A stretch of 64,000 nt of DNA from Pseudomonas rhizophila (GCF_003033885.1 NZ_CP024081.1:4066318-4130317); one strand, 5' to 3'. Shown: positions 44,023 through 55,058, numbered from the stretch's first letter. The notes: generated by a model from the sequence alone, not told the origin. Numbers and translations: made by a program.

Positions 44023-44856
44023 ATGATTCGGCTCACCGCTGAACTCACCCCGGCCGGCACCAGTTATCTGGCGACCGGCCAAGGCCAGCCCGTGGTCTTG
44101 ATCCACGGCGTGGGCCTGAACAAAGAAATGTGGGGCGGCCAGATCGTTGGCCTGGCCACAAAATACCGCGTGATTGCCTATGACATGCTTGGTCACGGGG
44201 CCAGTCCGCGTCCCGAAAGCGGCACCGGCCTGCTGGGTTACGCCGACCAGTTAGTGGAGCTGCTCGACCACCTGCAAGTGCCCCAGTCGACAGTGATCGG
44301 TTTCTCCATGGGCGGCCTGGTGGCCCGTGCGTTTGCCTTGCATTATCCGCAACGCCTGCAAGGCCTGGTGGTCCTTAACAGCGTATTCAACCGCAGCGCC
44401 GAGCAGCGTGCCGGGGTCATCGCCCGCACCGCCCAGGCCGCCGAACATGGCCCGGACGCTAACGCCGAGGCCGCGCTGTCACGCTGGTTCAGCCGCGAGT
44501 ATCAGGCCGCCAACCCGGCGCAGATTGCCGCCCTGCGCCAGACCCTGGCAGGAAATGATCCTCAGGGTTACCTGACCACCTATGAACTGTTTGCCACCCA
44601 GGATATGTACCGCGCCGACGACCTGGGCAGCATCACGGTGCCAACGTTGATTGCCACCGGCGAACTGGACCCGGGCTCGACGCCGGAAATGGCCCGTGAA
44701 CTGGCCGAGCGAATTCCCGGTGCAACGGTTGCCGTGCTTGACGAGCAGCGGCATATGATGCCGGTAGAATCGCCGCGCCTGGTCAACCAGTTGCTGCTGG
44801 AATTTCTCGACAGCGCAAATACCCGACAAAATCCAATAAAGGGGATCGTTGCATGA
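44023..44856 (+). CDS. Alpha/beta hydrolase
   Basis: A 277-residue alpha/beta-fold hydrolase. The nucleophile Ser is in GFSMGG, the oxyanion part in LIHGVGLNKEMW, the acid in ATGELDPGS and the His in DEQRHMMP. It is similar in size and layout to 3-oxoadipate enol-lactonase and RutD-type hydrolases. It probably cleaves an intermediate made by the monooxygenase. The ATG at 44023 is used because the earlier ATG lies inside the ribosome binding site (CAGGAGCGCTCC). It overlaps the dehydrogenase gene by ATGA. Confidence 0.85.
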   Translation: MIRLTAELTPAGTSYLATGQGQPVVLIHGVGLNKEMWGGQIVGLATKYRVIAYDMLGHGASPRPESGTGLLGYADQLVELLDHLQVPQSTVIGFSMGGLVARAFALHYPQRLQGLVVLNSVFNRSAEQRAGVIARTAQAAEHGPDANAEAALSRWFSREYQAANPAQIAALRQTLAGNDPQGYLTTYELFATQDMYRADDLGSITVPTLIATGELDPGSTPEMARELAERIPGATVAVLDEQRHMMPVESPRLVNQLLLEFLDSANTRQNPIKGIVA

Positions 44857-46334
44857 CACTCGCACGCTTTTCGATGTGCATCGGCGGTGAATGGGTCGAT
44901 GCCCTGTCCGGCAAGACTTTCGAAAGCCTGAACCCGGCCCTGGCCAAGCCCTGGGCCGAGTTGCCCGATGCCGACGAAGCCGATGTCGAGCGCGCCGTGC
45001 AGGCTGCACAGACGGCGTTCGAAAGTCCTGCCTGGCGTGGCTTGACCGCCACCGCTCGCGGCAAACTGCTGCGGCGTCTGGGCGACCTGATCGCTGAAAA
45101 CAAAGAACAACTGGCCCAACTGGAAAGCCGCGACAACGGCAAGCTGATCCGTGAAACCCGCGGGCAGGTCGGTTACCTGCCGGAGTTTTTCCATTACACC
45201 GCGGGTCTGGCCGACAAACTTGAGGGCGGCACCCTGCCCCTCGACAAACCGGACCTGTTTGCCTACACCGTGCACGAAGCGATGGGCGTCGTTGCAGCGA
45301 TCATTCCCTGGAACAGTCCGCTGTACCTGACCGCGATCAAGCTAGCCCCGGCGCTGGCGGCCGGCAACACCATCGTGATCAAACCCTCCGAGCACGCTTC
45401 GGCCACCATCCTGGAGCTGGCTCGCCTGGCCTTGGAAGCCGGAATACCGCCGGGAGTGGTCAATGTCGTCACCGGCTACGGCCCGAGCACCGGCGCCGCC
45501 CTCACCCGTCATCCGCTGGTGCGCAAGATCGCCTTCACCGGTGGCGCCGCCACGGCCCGGCATGTGGTGCGCAGCAGTGCTGAAAACTTCGCCAAGCTGT
45601 CGCTGGAGCTGGGCGGAAAATCACCCAATATCATCTTCGCCGACGCCGACCTGGACAGCGCCATCAATGGCGCGATAGCCGGGATCTACGCCGCATCGGG
45701 ACAGAGTTGCGTCTCTGGTTCGCGACTGCTGGTGCAGGATGAAATCTACGATGAGTTCGTCTCGCGCCTGGTAGAGCGGGCCCAGCGCATCCGCATCGGC
45801 AACCCTCAGGAAGATGCCAGTGAGATGGGCCCGATGGCCACCGCGCAGCAACTGGCAGTGGTCGAAGGTCTGGTGGCCGACGCTATCGCTGAGGGCGCTC
45901 GTCTTCGCTTGGGCGGCAAGCGCCCAGCGAACCTGGGCGAAGGCTGGTTCTACGAGCCGACCCTGTTCGAATGCGACCGCAACTCCATGAAGATCATGCA
46001 GGAAGAAGTGTTCGGCCCGGTGGCGTCGGTCATTCGTTTCAAGGATGAAGCCGAGGCATTGGCGATTGCCAACGACTCGCAGTTCGGCCTCGCCGCCGGT
46101 ATCTGGACCCGCGACCTGGGCCGCGCCCATCGCCTGGCCCGGGACGTGCGTTCGGGGATCATTTGGGTCAACACTTACCGCGCGGTCTCGGCCATGGCGC
46201 CCATTGGCGGCTTCAAGAACAGCGGCTACGGACGCGAGAGCGGCATCGATTCGGTGCTCGCTTATACCGAACTCAAAACGGTGTGGATCAATCTCTCTCA
46301 GGCGCCCATGCCTGACCCGTTCGTGATGCGCTAG
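44853..46334 (+). CDS. Aldehyde dehydrogenase
   Basis: A 493-residue NAD(P)-dependent aldehyde dehydrogenase. Visible motifs are PWNSPLYL, the glycine motif FTGGAATARHV (the usual FTGS reads FTGG), the general base Glu in LELGGKSPNI and the catalytic Cys in SGQSCVSGSR. It should oxidise an aldehyde or semialdehyde released by the hydrolase. The start is coupled to the hydrolase stop. Confidence 0.92.
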   Translation: MTLARFSMCIGGEWVDALSGKTFESLNPALAKPWAELPDADEADVERAVQAAQTAFESPAWRGLTATARGKLLRRLGDLIAENKEQLAQLESRDNGKLIRETRGQVGYLPEFFHYTAGLADKLEGGTLPLDKPDLFAYTVHEAMGVVAAIIPWNSPLYLTAIKLAPALAAGNTIVIKPSEHASATILELARLALEAGIPPGVVNVVTGYGPSTGAALTRHPLVRKIAFTGGAATARHVVRSSAENFAKLSLELGGKSPNIIFADADLDSAINGAIAGIYAASGQSCVSGSRLLVQDEIYDEFVSRLVERAQRIRIGNPQEDASEMGPMATAQQLAVVEGLVADAIAEGARLRLGGKRPANLGEGWFYEPTLFECDRNSMKIMQEEVFGPVASVIRFKDEAEALAIANDSQFGLAAGIWTRDLGRAHRLARDVRSGIIWVNTYRAVSAMAPIGGFKNSGYGRESGIDSVLAYTELKTVWINLSQAPMPDPFVMR

Positions 46335-46346
46335 GAGTCCTGAGAA

Positions 46347-46832
46347 ATGATCGAGCCCGGCATTTACAAAGAAGTCATGAGTTCGTTCCCATCCGGCGTC
46401 ACGGTGGTGACCACCCTGGACCCAGACGGCAATATCGTCGGCATCACCGCCAGCGCCTTCAGCGCGCTGTCGATCGACCCGGCGCTGGTGCTGTTTTGCC
46501 CCAACTACGCCTCCGACACCTACCCGATCCTGCGTGACAGCAAACAGTTCGCGATCCACCTGCTGTCCGCCGACCAGACCGCCGAAGCCTATGCCTTCGC
46601 CGGAAAAGGCAAGGACAAGGCCAAGGGTATCGACTGGCACCTGAGCGAGCGCGGTAACCCGCTGCTGAGCAAAGCCACAGCGATCATCGAGTGTGAACTG
46701 TGGCGCGAATACGATGGTGGTGACCACGCGATCATCGTCGGCGCGGTGAAAAACCTGATCCTGCCCGAGCAGCCGGTGACGCCGATGATCTACCACAAAG
46801 GCAAGCTCGGCCCACTGCCGGTGCTGGCCTGA
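46347..46832 (+). CDS. Flavin reductase, copy 1
   Basis: A 161-residue flavin reductase of the RutF/HpaC type: SFPSGVTVVTTLDPDG, ITASAFSALSIDPALVLFC and GDHAIIVGAVKNL. It supplies reduced FMN or FAD to a two-component monooxygenase. It is 117/161 identical by hand count to the copy at 54544, next to the luciferase-like oxygenase. It lies 12 bases after the dehydrogenase gene. Confidence 0.88.
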   Translation: MIEPGIYKEVMSSFPSGVTVVTTLDPDGNIVGITASAFSALSIDPALVLFCPNYASDTYPILRDSKQFAIHLLSADQTAEAYAFAGKGKDKAKGIDWHLSERGNPLLSKATAIIECELWREYDGGDHAIIVGAVKNLILPEQPVTPMIYHKGKLGPLPVLA

Positions 46833-46885
46833 GTCTTCCGGGCGCAGATCCAATGTGGGAGCGCCCCATTTTCTCAGGAGCCGGC

Positions 46886-47338
46886 ATGAGCCAAGCAGAC
46901 GTGCAACTGCACAACCAACCTCTATCGACGATGTTGAGAGCCACCACGATGAGCAACGACAAATATGAACAAGGCCTGAAGATCCGCACCCAAGTGCTGG
47001 GCGAGGACTACGTCAACCGCTCCATCGAGAACGCCGACGATTTCACTCGCCCCTTGCAGGAAATGGTCACCGAATACTGCTGGGGCCATGTCTGGGGCCG
47101 TGAGGGTTTATCGCTCAAGGAACGCAGCATGATTAATCTGGCCATGATCTCGGCGCTCAATCGTCCGCACGAACTCAAGCTGCATGTGCGTGGCGCCTTG
47201 CGTAACGGCCTGAGTCGTGAGCAAATACGCGAAATTCTGCTTCAGGTCGGCATCTATTGCGGCGTCCCTGCTGCCGTAGACAGTTTCCGGCTCGCCCGTG
47301 AAGCCTTCGCCGAAGCCGATGCCGAGGCCTCCAGTTAA
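46886..47338 (+). CDS. Carboxymuconolactone decarboxylase-like protein
   Basis: A 150-residue protein of the CMD family: YEQGLKIRTQVLGEDYVNRS, LQEMVTEYCWGHVWGREGLS and LRNGLSREQIREILLQVGIYCGVPAAVDSF. It lacks the CxxC of AhpD, so it belongs with 4-carboxymuconolactone decarboxylase rather than with peroxidase partners. The ATG at 46886 follows AGGAG; an ATG at 46949 would give the usual 129-residue length and may be the true start. It probably acts on a ring-opened or lactone intermediate. Confidence 0.82.
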   Translation: MSQADVQLHNQPLSTMLRATTMSNDKYEQGLKIRTQVLGEDYVNRSIENADDFTRPLQEMVTEYCWGHVWGREGLSLKERSMINLAMISALNRPHELKLHVRGALRNGLSREQIREILLQVGIYCGVPAAVDSFRLAREAFAEADAEASS

Positions 47339-47413
47339 CCCTCGGCTGTTTGATCTGAGCGGGCAAGCCTCTTGCCCCTTCTGCATGGACAGCCACATTA
47401 CAGAGCGGACCCG

Positions 47414-48732
<1,319 letters not shown>

Positions 48733-48738
48733 CAGGCC

Positions 48739-49032
48739 TCAGGGCGCAATACCCTCGACGATGATCACCTCAGCCTTGGCTACGTCCAGGCGATAGCGCT
48801 TGGCCGCCTGATACTGCTGCGAGTGATAACAGGCCAGCGCCTGCTCGTAAGAATCGAACTCGATCACCACGCTGCGTTGCGGCGTGGCCCTGCCTTCCAT
48901 CGCCTCGCTACGCCCGCCCCGGGCCAGCATCCGTCCGCCATACAGAGCAAACGCCGCTGGCGCCCGCTGGGTGTATTGGCTGTATTGATCGGGGTCGGTG
49001 ACATCTACATGAGCAATCCAGTATGCCTTCAT
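48739..49032 (-). CDS. DUF1330 protein
   Basis: A 97-residue small protein of the ferredoxin-like dimeric alpha/beta barrel type: MKAYWIAHVDVTDPDQYSQY, GGRMLARGG and SVVIEFDSYEQALACYHSQQ. DUF1330 members are related to dimeric barrel monooxygenases or isomerases, though most are uncharacterised. It is divergent from the ribBA-like gene and shares the operator region, so it may be part of the regulon. Confidence 0.85.
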   Translation of the reverse strand: MKAYWIAHVDVTDPDQYSQYTQRAPAAFALYGGRMLARGGRSEAMEGRATPQRSVVIEFDSYEQALACYHSQQYQAAKRYRLDVAKAEVIIVEGIAP

Positions 49033-49054
49033 GGTGACCTCTCGGTTTATTTTG

Positions 49055-49069
49055 TATTATGGTATACCA
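49055..49069. promoter_or_regulatory. GntR-type operator, site 2
   Basis: TATTATGGTATACCA, identical over 15 bases to site 1 at 43331-43345, between the divergent DUF1330 gene and the ribBA-like gene, 34 bases before the latter's start. Confidence 0.75.
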
Positions 49070-49102
49070 CAGGTATTTTAACCTGACACCGAGAATTCCA
49101 GC

Positions 49103-50212
49103 ATGGCCTTCAACAGCATCGAAGAAATCATCGAAGACTACCGACAAGGCAAGATGGTGCTCCTGGTTGACGACGAGGATCGGGAGAACGAAGGCGACCT
49201 GTTGCTGGCCGCCGACCGCTGCAGCGCCGAAGCCATCAGCTTCATGGCTCGCGAAGCGCGCGGATTGATCTGCCTGACCTTGACCGACGAACACTGTCAG
49301 CGCTTGGGCCTGGAGCAAATGGTGCCCAGCAATGGCAGTGTCTTCAGCACCGCCTTCACCATATCCATCGAGGCGGCCGTTGGCGTGACCACCGGCATAT
49401 CCGCTGCCGACCGCGCGCGCACCGTTGCCGCGGCGGTCGCTGTCGGCGCCGGTCCCGCAGACCTGGTGCAGCCGGGCCATATCTTTCCGTTGCGCGCCAA
49501 GGAAGGTGGCGTGCTGACCCGCGCCGGTCACACCGAAGCCGGTTGCGACCTGGCGCGCCTGGCAGGCTTCACACCGGCGTCGGTGATCGTCGAAGTGATG
49601 AACGACGACGGCACCATGGCCCGCCGTCCTGACCTTGAGATTTTTGCCCACAGGCACGGGATCAAGATCGGCACCATCGCCGACCTGATCCACTACCGCT
49701 TGAGCACCGAGCACACCGTGGTGCGCATCGGTGAACGCGAATTGCCCACGGTGCACGGTACCTTTCGCTTATTCACCTTCGAAGACCGCATCGAAGGCGG
49801 TGTGCACATGGCGATGGTGATGGGCGATATTCGCCGGGAAGAACCGACCTTGGTGCGAGTGCACGTGATCGACCCGCTGCGGGACCTGGTGGGTGCCGAA
49901 TACAACGGGCCTTCCAATTGGACGCTGTGGGCGGCCCTGCAACGGGTCGCCGAAGAAGGCTGCGGCGTGGTGGTCGTACTGGCCAATCACGAATCGTCCC
50001 AGGCGTTGCTCGAGCGCGTCCCGCAGCTGACTCAGCCGCCACGCCAGTTCAGCCGGTCGCAATCGCGCATCTATTCTGAAGTAGGCACCGGTGCGCAGAT
50101 TCTCCAGGACCTGGGCGTCGGCAAGTTGCGGCACCTGGGGCCGCCGCTCAAATACGCGGGGTTGACGGGGTATGACCTGGAGGTGGTGGAGAGTATTCCC
50201 TTTACCGGATAA
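49103..50212 (+). CDS. RibBA-like: DHBP synthase with degenerate GTP cyclohydrolase II domain
   Basis: A 369-residue protein. Residues 1-200 are a complete 3,4-dihydroxy-2-butanone-4-phosphate synthase ([34 protein letters not shown] motif). The C-terminal part aligns with GTP cyclohydrolase II, but the three zinc-binding Cys of the usual LCGDAFGSLRCDCG region are absent, so that half should be inactive. It provides a precursor for riboflavin, fitting the flavin-dependent oxygenase nearby. It has its own operator and is probably an extra copy separate from the housekeeping gene. Confidence 0.85.
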   Translation: MAFNSIEEIIEDYRQGKMVLLVDDEDRENEGDLLLAADRCSAEAISFMAREARGLICLTLTDEHCQRLGLEQMVPSNGSVFSTAFTISIEAAVGVTTGISAADRARTVAAAVAVGAGPADLVQPGHIFPLRAKEGGVLTRAGHTEAGCDLARLAGFTPASVIVEVMNDDGTMARRPDLEIFAHRHGIKIGTIADLIHYRLSTEHTVVRIGERELPTVHGTFRLFTFEDRIEGGVHMAMVMGDIRREEPTLVRVHVIDPLRDLVGAEYNGPSNWTLWAALQRVAEEGCGVVVVLANHESSQALLERVPQLTQPPRQFSRSQSRIYSEVGTGAQILQDLGVGKLRHLGPPLKYAGLTGYDLEVVESIPFTG

Positions 50213-50232
50213 GCATGAGGCATCACCGTCCT

Positions 50233-50325
50233 CTGTGGGAGCGAGCCTGCTCGCGATAGCGGTGTGTCAGTCAACATTTGAGACCGATAGGTCTACCGCT
50301 ATCGCGAGCAGGCTCGCTCCCACAG
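50233..50325. repeat. REP-like inverted repeat
   Basis: CTGTGGGAGCGAGCCTGCTC at the left and its reverse complement at the right, with extended pairing through CGCGATAGCGGT. It separates the ribBA-like gene from the transporter operon. Confidence 0.9.
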
Positions 50326-50372
50326 AGATTGCAGAAATCCCGGCCAGACAGATAGCCGGTACGGCAAAATGC

Positions 50373-50400
50373 TTGCAGAAAGTTTGGAATACCATAATAT
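50373..50400 (+). promoter_or_regulatory. Transporter promoter overlapped by GntR-type operator, site 3
   Basis: -35 TTGCAG (50373-50378), 16-base spacer, -10 TAATAT (50395-50400). TGGAATACCATAATA (50385-50399) is the reverse complement of the operator core with one change (14 of 15 positions), and it covers the -10 box. Confidence 0.65.
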
Positions 50401-50560
50401 GATATTCCATAGACCGACCACTCCAGCCAAGTGCGCCCAGCGGGCAAGCACACAAAACCAGCCCTTGGCCCGGTCGCCTGCAAGGCCAGATGGACCTGAA
50501 GCTCCCGATAAGCGGGTAAACACAAGCCCGCTCAATAAACACAACAATGAGGGCGTGAAA

Positions 50561-51586
50561 ATGGTGTTGAAGAAAAGTGCAGCCGCAATTTTTTTTGCAG
50601 GTCTGCTGAGCGTTACCAGCCAGGCATCGATGGCGGCCGAAAGCATCAACTTCGTCAGTTGGGGCGGCAGCACCCAGGACGCCCAGAAGCAGGCTTGGGC
50701 CGCCCCGTTCAGCAAGGCCAGCGGCATCACCGTGGTCCAGGATGGTCCGACCGACTACGGCAAACTCAAGGCCATGGTCGAAAGCGGTAACGTGCAGTGG
50801 GACGTGGTAGATGTCGAAGCTGACTTCGCCTTGCGCGCCGCCGCTGAGGGTTTGCTCGAACCCCTGGACTTCTCGGTCATCGAACGCGACAAGATCGATC
50901 CACGCTTCGTGTCCGATCACGGCGTCGGCTCGTTCTACTTCTCGTTCGTCCTCGGCTACAACGAAGACAAGCTCGGTTCCGGTAAACCTGAGGACTGGTC
51001 CGCGCTGTTCGACACCAAGACCTACCCTGGCAAACGCGCCCTGTACAAGTGGCCAAGCCCTGGCGTGCTTGAACTGGCTCTGCTGGCCGACGGCGTTGCA
51101 GCGGACAAGCTTTACCCGCTGGACCTGGACCGCGCCTTCAAAAAACTCGACACCATCAAAAAAGACATCGTCTGGTGGGGCGGCGGTGCCCAGTCCCAGC
51201 AACTGCTTGCCTCCGGCGAAGCCAGCATCGGGCAGTTCTGGAACGGCCGGATCTATGCGCTGCAGCAGGACGACGCCCCCGTCGGCGTAAGCTGGAAACA
51301 AAACCTGGTCATGGCCGACATCCTGGTCATTCCAAAAGGCTCGAAAAACAAGGCCGCAGCCATGAAGTTCCTGGCCAACGCCAGCAGCGCCAAGGGCCAG
51401 GCGGACTTTTCCAACCTGACCGCTTACGCGCCGGTCAACGTCGACAGCATCGCACGCCTGGATTCGGTGCTCGCTCCCAACTTGCCGACCGCCCACGCCA
51501 AGGATCAGATCACACTTGATTACGCGTACTGGGCCAAGAACGGTCAGGACATCGCGACACGGTGGAACGAATGGCTGGTGAAATGA
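50561..51586 (+). CDS. Polyamine-type ABC transporter substrate-binding protein
   Basis: A 341-residue periplasmic protein with a signal peptide (about 29 residues, ending SMAA) and the PotD/PotF-like pattern: ESINFVSWGGSTQDAQKQAW, a DVVDVEADFAL segment and the GQFWNGRIYAL region. It should bind a small organic, probably amine- or cation-containing, compound. The start at 50561 (GAGGGCG upstream) leaves a 160-base leader from the predicted promoter. Its stop overlaps the first permease start. Confidence 0.88.
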   Translation: MVLKKSAAAIFFAGLLSVTSQASMAAESINFVSWGGSTQDAQKQAWAAPFSKASGITVVQDGPTDYGKLKAMVESGNVQWDVVDVEADFALRAAAEGLLEPLDFSVIERDKIDPRFVSDHGVGSFYFSFVLGYNEDKLGSGKPEDWSALFDTKTYPGKRALYKWPSPGVLELALLADGVAADKLYPLDLDRAFKKLDTIKKDIVWWGGGAQSQQLLASGEASIGQFWNGRIYALQQDDAPVGVSWKQNLVMADILVIPKGSKNKAAAMKFLANASSAKGQADFSNLTAYAPVNVDSIARLDSVLAPNLPTAHAKDQITLDYAYWAKNGQDIATRWNEWLVK

Positions 51587-52518
51587 AAATTTCGGCAACG
51601 GCAACTCCTCGCACCGGGAGCGCCCCTGGCGCTGCCGGCGCGGCAACCGCCAAGGCAGCGATGGTCGCGCAAACGCCGTCGCTGGCACAGCGCTGGCGCG
51701 GGGCCGGCAATCTGCTCCCCGCCCTGCTGTTCCTGGGCCTGTTCTTCCTGGCGCCGTTGATTGGGTTGCTGCTGCGTGGCGTGCTGGAACCGGTGCCCGG
51801 GCTGGGCAACTACGAGCAATTGTTCGCCAATTCGGCCTATGCAAGGGTGTTGTTCAACACCTTTTCGGTAGCCGGGCTGGTGACGCTGTTCAGCCTGTTG
51901 CTGGGCTTCCCCCTGGCCTGGGCCATCACCCTGGTGCCTCGAGGCTGGGGCCGCTGGATGCTGAACATTGTCTTGCTGTCGATGTGGACCAGCCTGCTGG
52001 CCCGTACTTATTCCTGGCTGGTGCTGCTGCAAGCCTCCGGGGTGATCAACAAGACGCTGATGGCGCTGGGCATCATCGACCAACCGCTGGAGATGGTGCA
52101 CAACCTCACCGGCGTGGTCATCGGCATGAGCTACATCATGATCCCATTCATTGTCCTGCCGTTACAGGCGACCATGCAGGCCATCGACCCGATGATCCTG
52201 CAAGCCGGCTCCATCTGCGGCGCTAGCCCGTGGACCAACTTCTTCCGGGTGTTCCTGCCGCTGTGCCGGCCGGGTCTGTTCTCCGGCGGGTTGATGGTGT
52301 TCGTGATGTCGCTCGGTTACTACGTGACCCCGGCGTTGCTGGGCGGTGCGCAGAACATGATGCTGCCCGAATTCATCATCCAGCAGGTGCAGTCGTTCCT
52401 CAACTGGGGCCTGGCCAGTGCCGGCGCTGCCTTGTTGGTGGTGATCACCCTGGTGTTGTTCTACTTCTACCTGAAGCTCCAGCCGGAATCCCCGGTGGGT
52501 GCCAGCAACGCGAGGTAA
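51583..52518 (+). CDS. ABC transporter permease (PotB-like)
   Basis: A 311-residue permease with six predicted helices after a hydrophilic N-terminal 40 residues. The EAA-type loop GSICGASPWTNFFRVFLPLCRPG places it in the polyamine/thiamine-type permease family. It starts in an ATGA overlap with the binding-protein gene and forms the channel with the second permease. Confidence 0.9.
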   Translation: MKISATATPRTGSAPGAAGAATAKAAMVAQTPSLAQRWRGAGNLLPALLFLGLFFLAPLIGLLLRGVLEPVPGLGNYEQLFANSAYARVLFNTFSVAGLVTLFSLLLGFPLAWAITLVPRGWGRWMLNIVLLSMWTSLLARTYSWLVLLQASGVINKTLMALGIIDQPLEMVHNLTGVVIGMSYIMIPFIVLPLQATMQAIDPMILQAGSICGASPWTNFFRVFLPLCRPGLFSGGLMVFVMSLGYYVTPALLGGAQNMMLPEFIIQQVQSFLNWGLASAGAALLVVITLVLFYFYLKLQPESPVGASNAR

Positions 52519-52524
52519 GCCGTC

Positions 52525-53334
52525 ATGCTCCTGACCCCCAATGCCATGAGCCGGCGCATGCGGTTCGGTCTGTACTTCACCACTGGCCTGATTGCGCTGT
52601 TCCTGCTGTTGCCGATCGTGTTCATCGTGCTGCTGTCGTTCGGTTCGTCCCAGTGGCTGGTCTTCCCGCCACCGGGCTGGACATTGAAATGGTACGGCCA
52701 GTTTTTCTCCAATCCCGACTGGATGAGCTCGGCATTGACCAGCCTCAAGGTCGCGGTACTGACCACCGTCTGCGCTGTCGCCCTGGGCCTGCCGACCGCA
52801 TTTGCCCTTGTACGTGGACGCTTCCCCGGCCGGGAAATGCTCTACGGCCTGTTCACCCTGCCGATGATCGTGCCACTGGTGATCATCGCAGTGGCGGTGT
52901 ACGCGCTGTTTCTCAAACTCGGCTACACCGGCACGATGTTCGCGTTCGTGGTCAGCCACGTCATCGTCGCGCTGCCGTTCACCATCATTTCGATCATCAA
53001 TTCGTTGAAGCTGTTCGACCAGTCCATTGAGGACGCTGCGGTGATCTGCGGCGCCTCACGCCTGCAAGCGGTGTTCAAGGTGACCTTCCCGGCGATCCGC
53101 CCAGGCATGGTCGCCGGTGCCCTGTTCGCGTTCCTGGTGTCGTGGGACGAGGTGGTGCTGAGCGTCATGATGGCCAGCCCGACCTTGCAAACCCTGCCAG
53201 TAAAGATGTGGACCACCCTGCGCCAGGACCTGACGCCTGTGATCGCCGTCGCTTCGACGCTGCTGATCGGCCTCTCGGTTTTGGTGATGGGGATCGCCGC
53301 CGCCCTGCGCCGGCGCAATGAAATCAGCGCCTGA
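52525..53334 (+). CDS. ABC transporter permease (PotC-like)
   Basis: A 269-residue permease with six helices. Its coupling loop is GASRLQAVFKVTFPAIRPG. It is preceded by AGGTAAGCCGTC and lies six bases after the first permease gene. Together the two form a heterodimeric importer channel. Confidence 0.9.
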   Translation: MLLTPNAMSRRMRFGLYFTTGLIALFLLLPIVFIVLLSFGSSQWLVFPPPGWTLKWYGQFFSNPDWMSSALTSLKVAVLTTVCAVALGLPTAFALVRGRFPGREMLYGLFTLPMIVPLVIIAVAVYALFLKLGYTGTMFAFVVSHVIVALPFTIISIINSLKLFDQSIEDAAVICGASRLQAVFKVTFPAIRPGMVAGALFAFLVSWDEVVLSVMMASPTLQTLPVKMWTTLRQDLTPVIAVASTLLIGLSVLVMGIAAALRRRNEISA

Positions 53335-53351
53335 GCGCCTAGGAGAACACG

Positions 53352-54503
53352 ATGAGTGCCGTCAAAGACCCCGCACAACAGAACAACAAGACTCTGGTCA
53401 GCCTGCGCAACCTGAACAAGCACTACGGCGACTTTGCTGCCGTGGACGACATCTCCCTGGACATCCAGGACGGTGAATTCCTGACTTTTCTGGGCTCCAG
53501 CGGCTCGGGCAAAAGTACCACGCTGTCGATGCTGGCCGGGTTCGAGACCCCCAGCAGTGGCGAGATCCTGGTGGACGGCAAATCCCTGGTAAACGTTCCA
53601 CCCCACAAACGCGACATCGGCATGGTGTTCCAACGGTATTCGCTGTTCCCGCATTTGTCGGTGCGTGACAACATTGCCTTCCCGCTGGCGATCCGCAAAC
53701 TGGCCGCTGCTGAACGTGATCGTCGCGTCGACGCCATGCTCAAGCTGGTGCAGCTTGAGCAATTTGCCCACCGCCGCCCTTCGCAACTGTCCGGCGGCCA
53801 GCAGCAGCGCGTGGCGATTGCCCGGGCGCTGGTCTACGAACCACGCATTTTGTTGATGGACGAGCCTCTCGGCGCCTTGGACAAAAAGCTTCGCGAAGAC
53901 CTGCAGGATGAACTGCGTCAGTTGCATCGTCGCCTGGGCATCACCATCGTCTACGTCACGCACGACCAGGAAGAAGCCATGCGCCTGTCCCAACGCATTG
54001 CCATCTTCAGCCACGGCAAGATCGTCGGCCTGGGCAGCGGCTACGACCTCTATCAGAACCCGCCGAATGCCTTTGTCGCCTCGTTTCTAGGCAATTCCAA
54101 CTTTCTCAAGCTCAAGGCCCAGGGCAACGCGGTGGCGACGTTTGAAGACCAGTCCTTGTCTATTCGCCTGACCGCCGGTCTGCAAAGCGATCAGGCTGTA
54201 TTGCTGATGGTGCGCCCGGAAAAAGCCTTGGCCCTGAGCGTCGAACAAGCCGCCCAGGAGCCCTTGGCGGCCGGCTGGAATGAGGTCTCGGCCAAGGTCG
54301 TCGAGGTGCTGTTTCTCGGTGAGAGCCAGACCTGCAGCGTGGTGACTTCGGGCGGCACTGCCATGACGGTCAAAGCGCTTTCCGCCGCCGGCATGCCCCT
54401 CAAGACCGGCGACCCGGTGCGCGTGCGCTGGGCCACGACCGATGCGTGCGTCTACACCCAATGGGCCGAAAGCGACCTCAACAAGGCCGCCGGGGCTCAT
54501 TGA
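53352..54503 (+). CDS. ABC transporter ATP-binding protein (PotA-like)
   Basis: A 383-residue ATPase: Walker A GSSGSGKST, signature LSGGQQQRVAIARAL, Walker B ILLMDEP with the D-loop LGALDKK, and a C-terminal TOBE-like regulatory domain (about residues 290-370). It energises uptake by the permease pair. It is the fourth gene of the importer operon, followed by the second flavin reductase. Confidence 0.93.
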   Translation: MSAVKDPAQQNNKTLVSLRNLNKHYGDFAAVDDISLDIQDGEFLTFLGSSGSGKSTTLSMLAGFETPSSGEILVDGKSLVNVPPHKRDIGMVFQRYSLFPHLSVRDNIAFPLAIRKLAAAERDRRVDAMLKLVQLEQFAHRRPSQLSGGQQQRVAIARALVYEPRILLMDEPLGALDKKLREDLQDELRQLHRRLGITIVYVTHDQEEAMRLSQRIAIFSHGKIVGLGSGYDLYQNPPNAFVASFLGNSNFLKLKAQGNAVATFEDQSLSIRLTAGLQSDQAVLLMVRPEKALALSVEQAAQEPLAAGWNEVSAKVVEVLFLGESQTCSVVTSGGTAMTVKALSAAGMPLKTGDPVRVRWATTDACVYTQWAESDLNKAAGAH

Positions 54504-54543
54504 GGAACCGCGTCATAACCGAATTGCGTACGAGGACTGCTAA

Positions 54544-55029
54544 ATGATCGATGCCAGCGTTTACAAACAAGTCATGGGCTCGTTTCCGTCCGGTGTGACA
54601 GTGATCACCACACTTGATGACGACGGGCACATCGTGGGCCTCACCGCCAGTGCCTTCAGCTCATTGTCGATGGAGCCGGCCCTGGTGCTGTTTTGCCCCA
54701 ACTACAGCTCCGATTCCTATCCGGTGCTGATCAAGAACAAGCGCTTCGCCATTCACCTGCTCTCCGGTGGGCAACAGAACGAAGCCTACGCATTCGCCCG
54801 CAAAGGCAAGGACAAGGCCCAGGGCATCGAATGGACCCTGAGCGAGTTGGGTAACCCCCTGCTGAGCAACGCCACCGCCATCATCGAATGTGAACTGTGG
54901 CGCGAATACGAAGGCGGCGACCACGCCATTATGGTCGGGGCCGTGAAGAACCTGATCGTGCCGCAACACACACCAGGGCCGCTGGTTTACTGCCACGGCA
55001 AGATGGGCGCCCTGCCCGTCCTCGCCTGA
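54544..55029 (+). CDS. Flavin reductase, copy 2
   Basis: A 161-residue flavin reductase, same family as the copy at 46347. It differs most in the middle (GGQQNEAYAF versus SADQTAEAYAF) and at the C-terminus. It is immediately upstream of the luciferase-like oxygenase, so it is the more likely partner of that enzyme, while the first copy may serve a second oxygenase or be redundant. Confidence 0.88.
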   Translation: MIDASVYKQVMGSFPSGVTVITTLDDDGHIVGLTASAFSSLSMEPALVLFCPNYSSDSYPVLIKNKRFAIHLLSGGQQNEAYAFARKGKDKAQGIEWTLSELGNPLLSNATAIIECELWREYEGGDHAIMVGAVKNLIVPQHTPGPLVYCHGKMGALPVLA

Positions 55030-55058
55030 ACCGATCGCCAACCATAAGAGAAAGCGCC

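Noticed and set aside
50213..50560. Possible FMN riboswitch or leader RNA near the ribBA-like and transporter genes
   Set aside because: The conserved core of the FMN riboswitch was not found; the inverted repeat here is a REP element and the rest is a plain leader.
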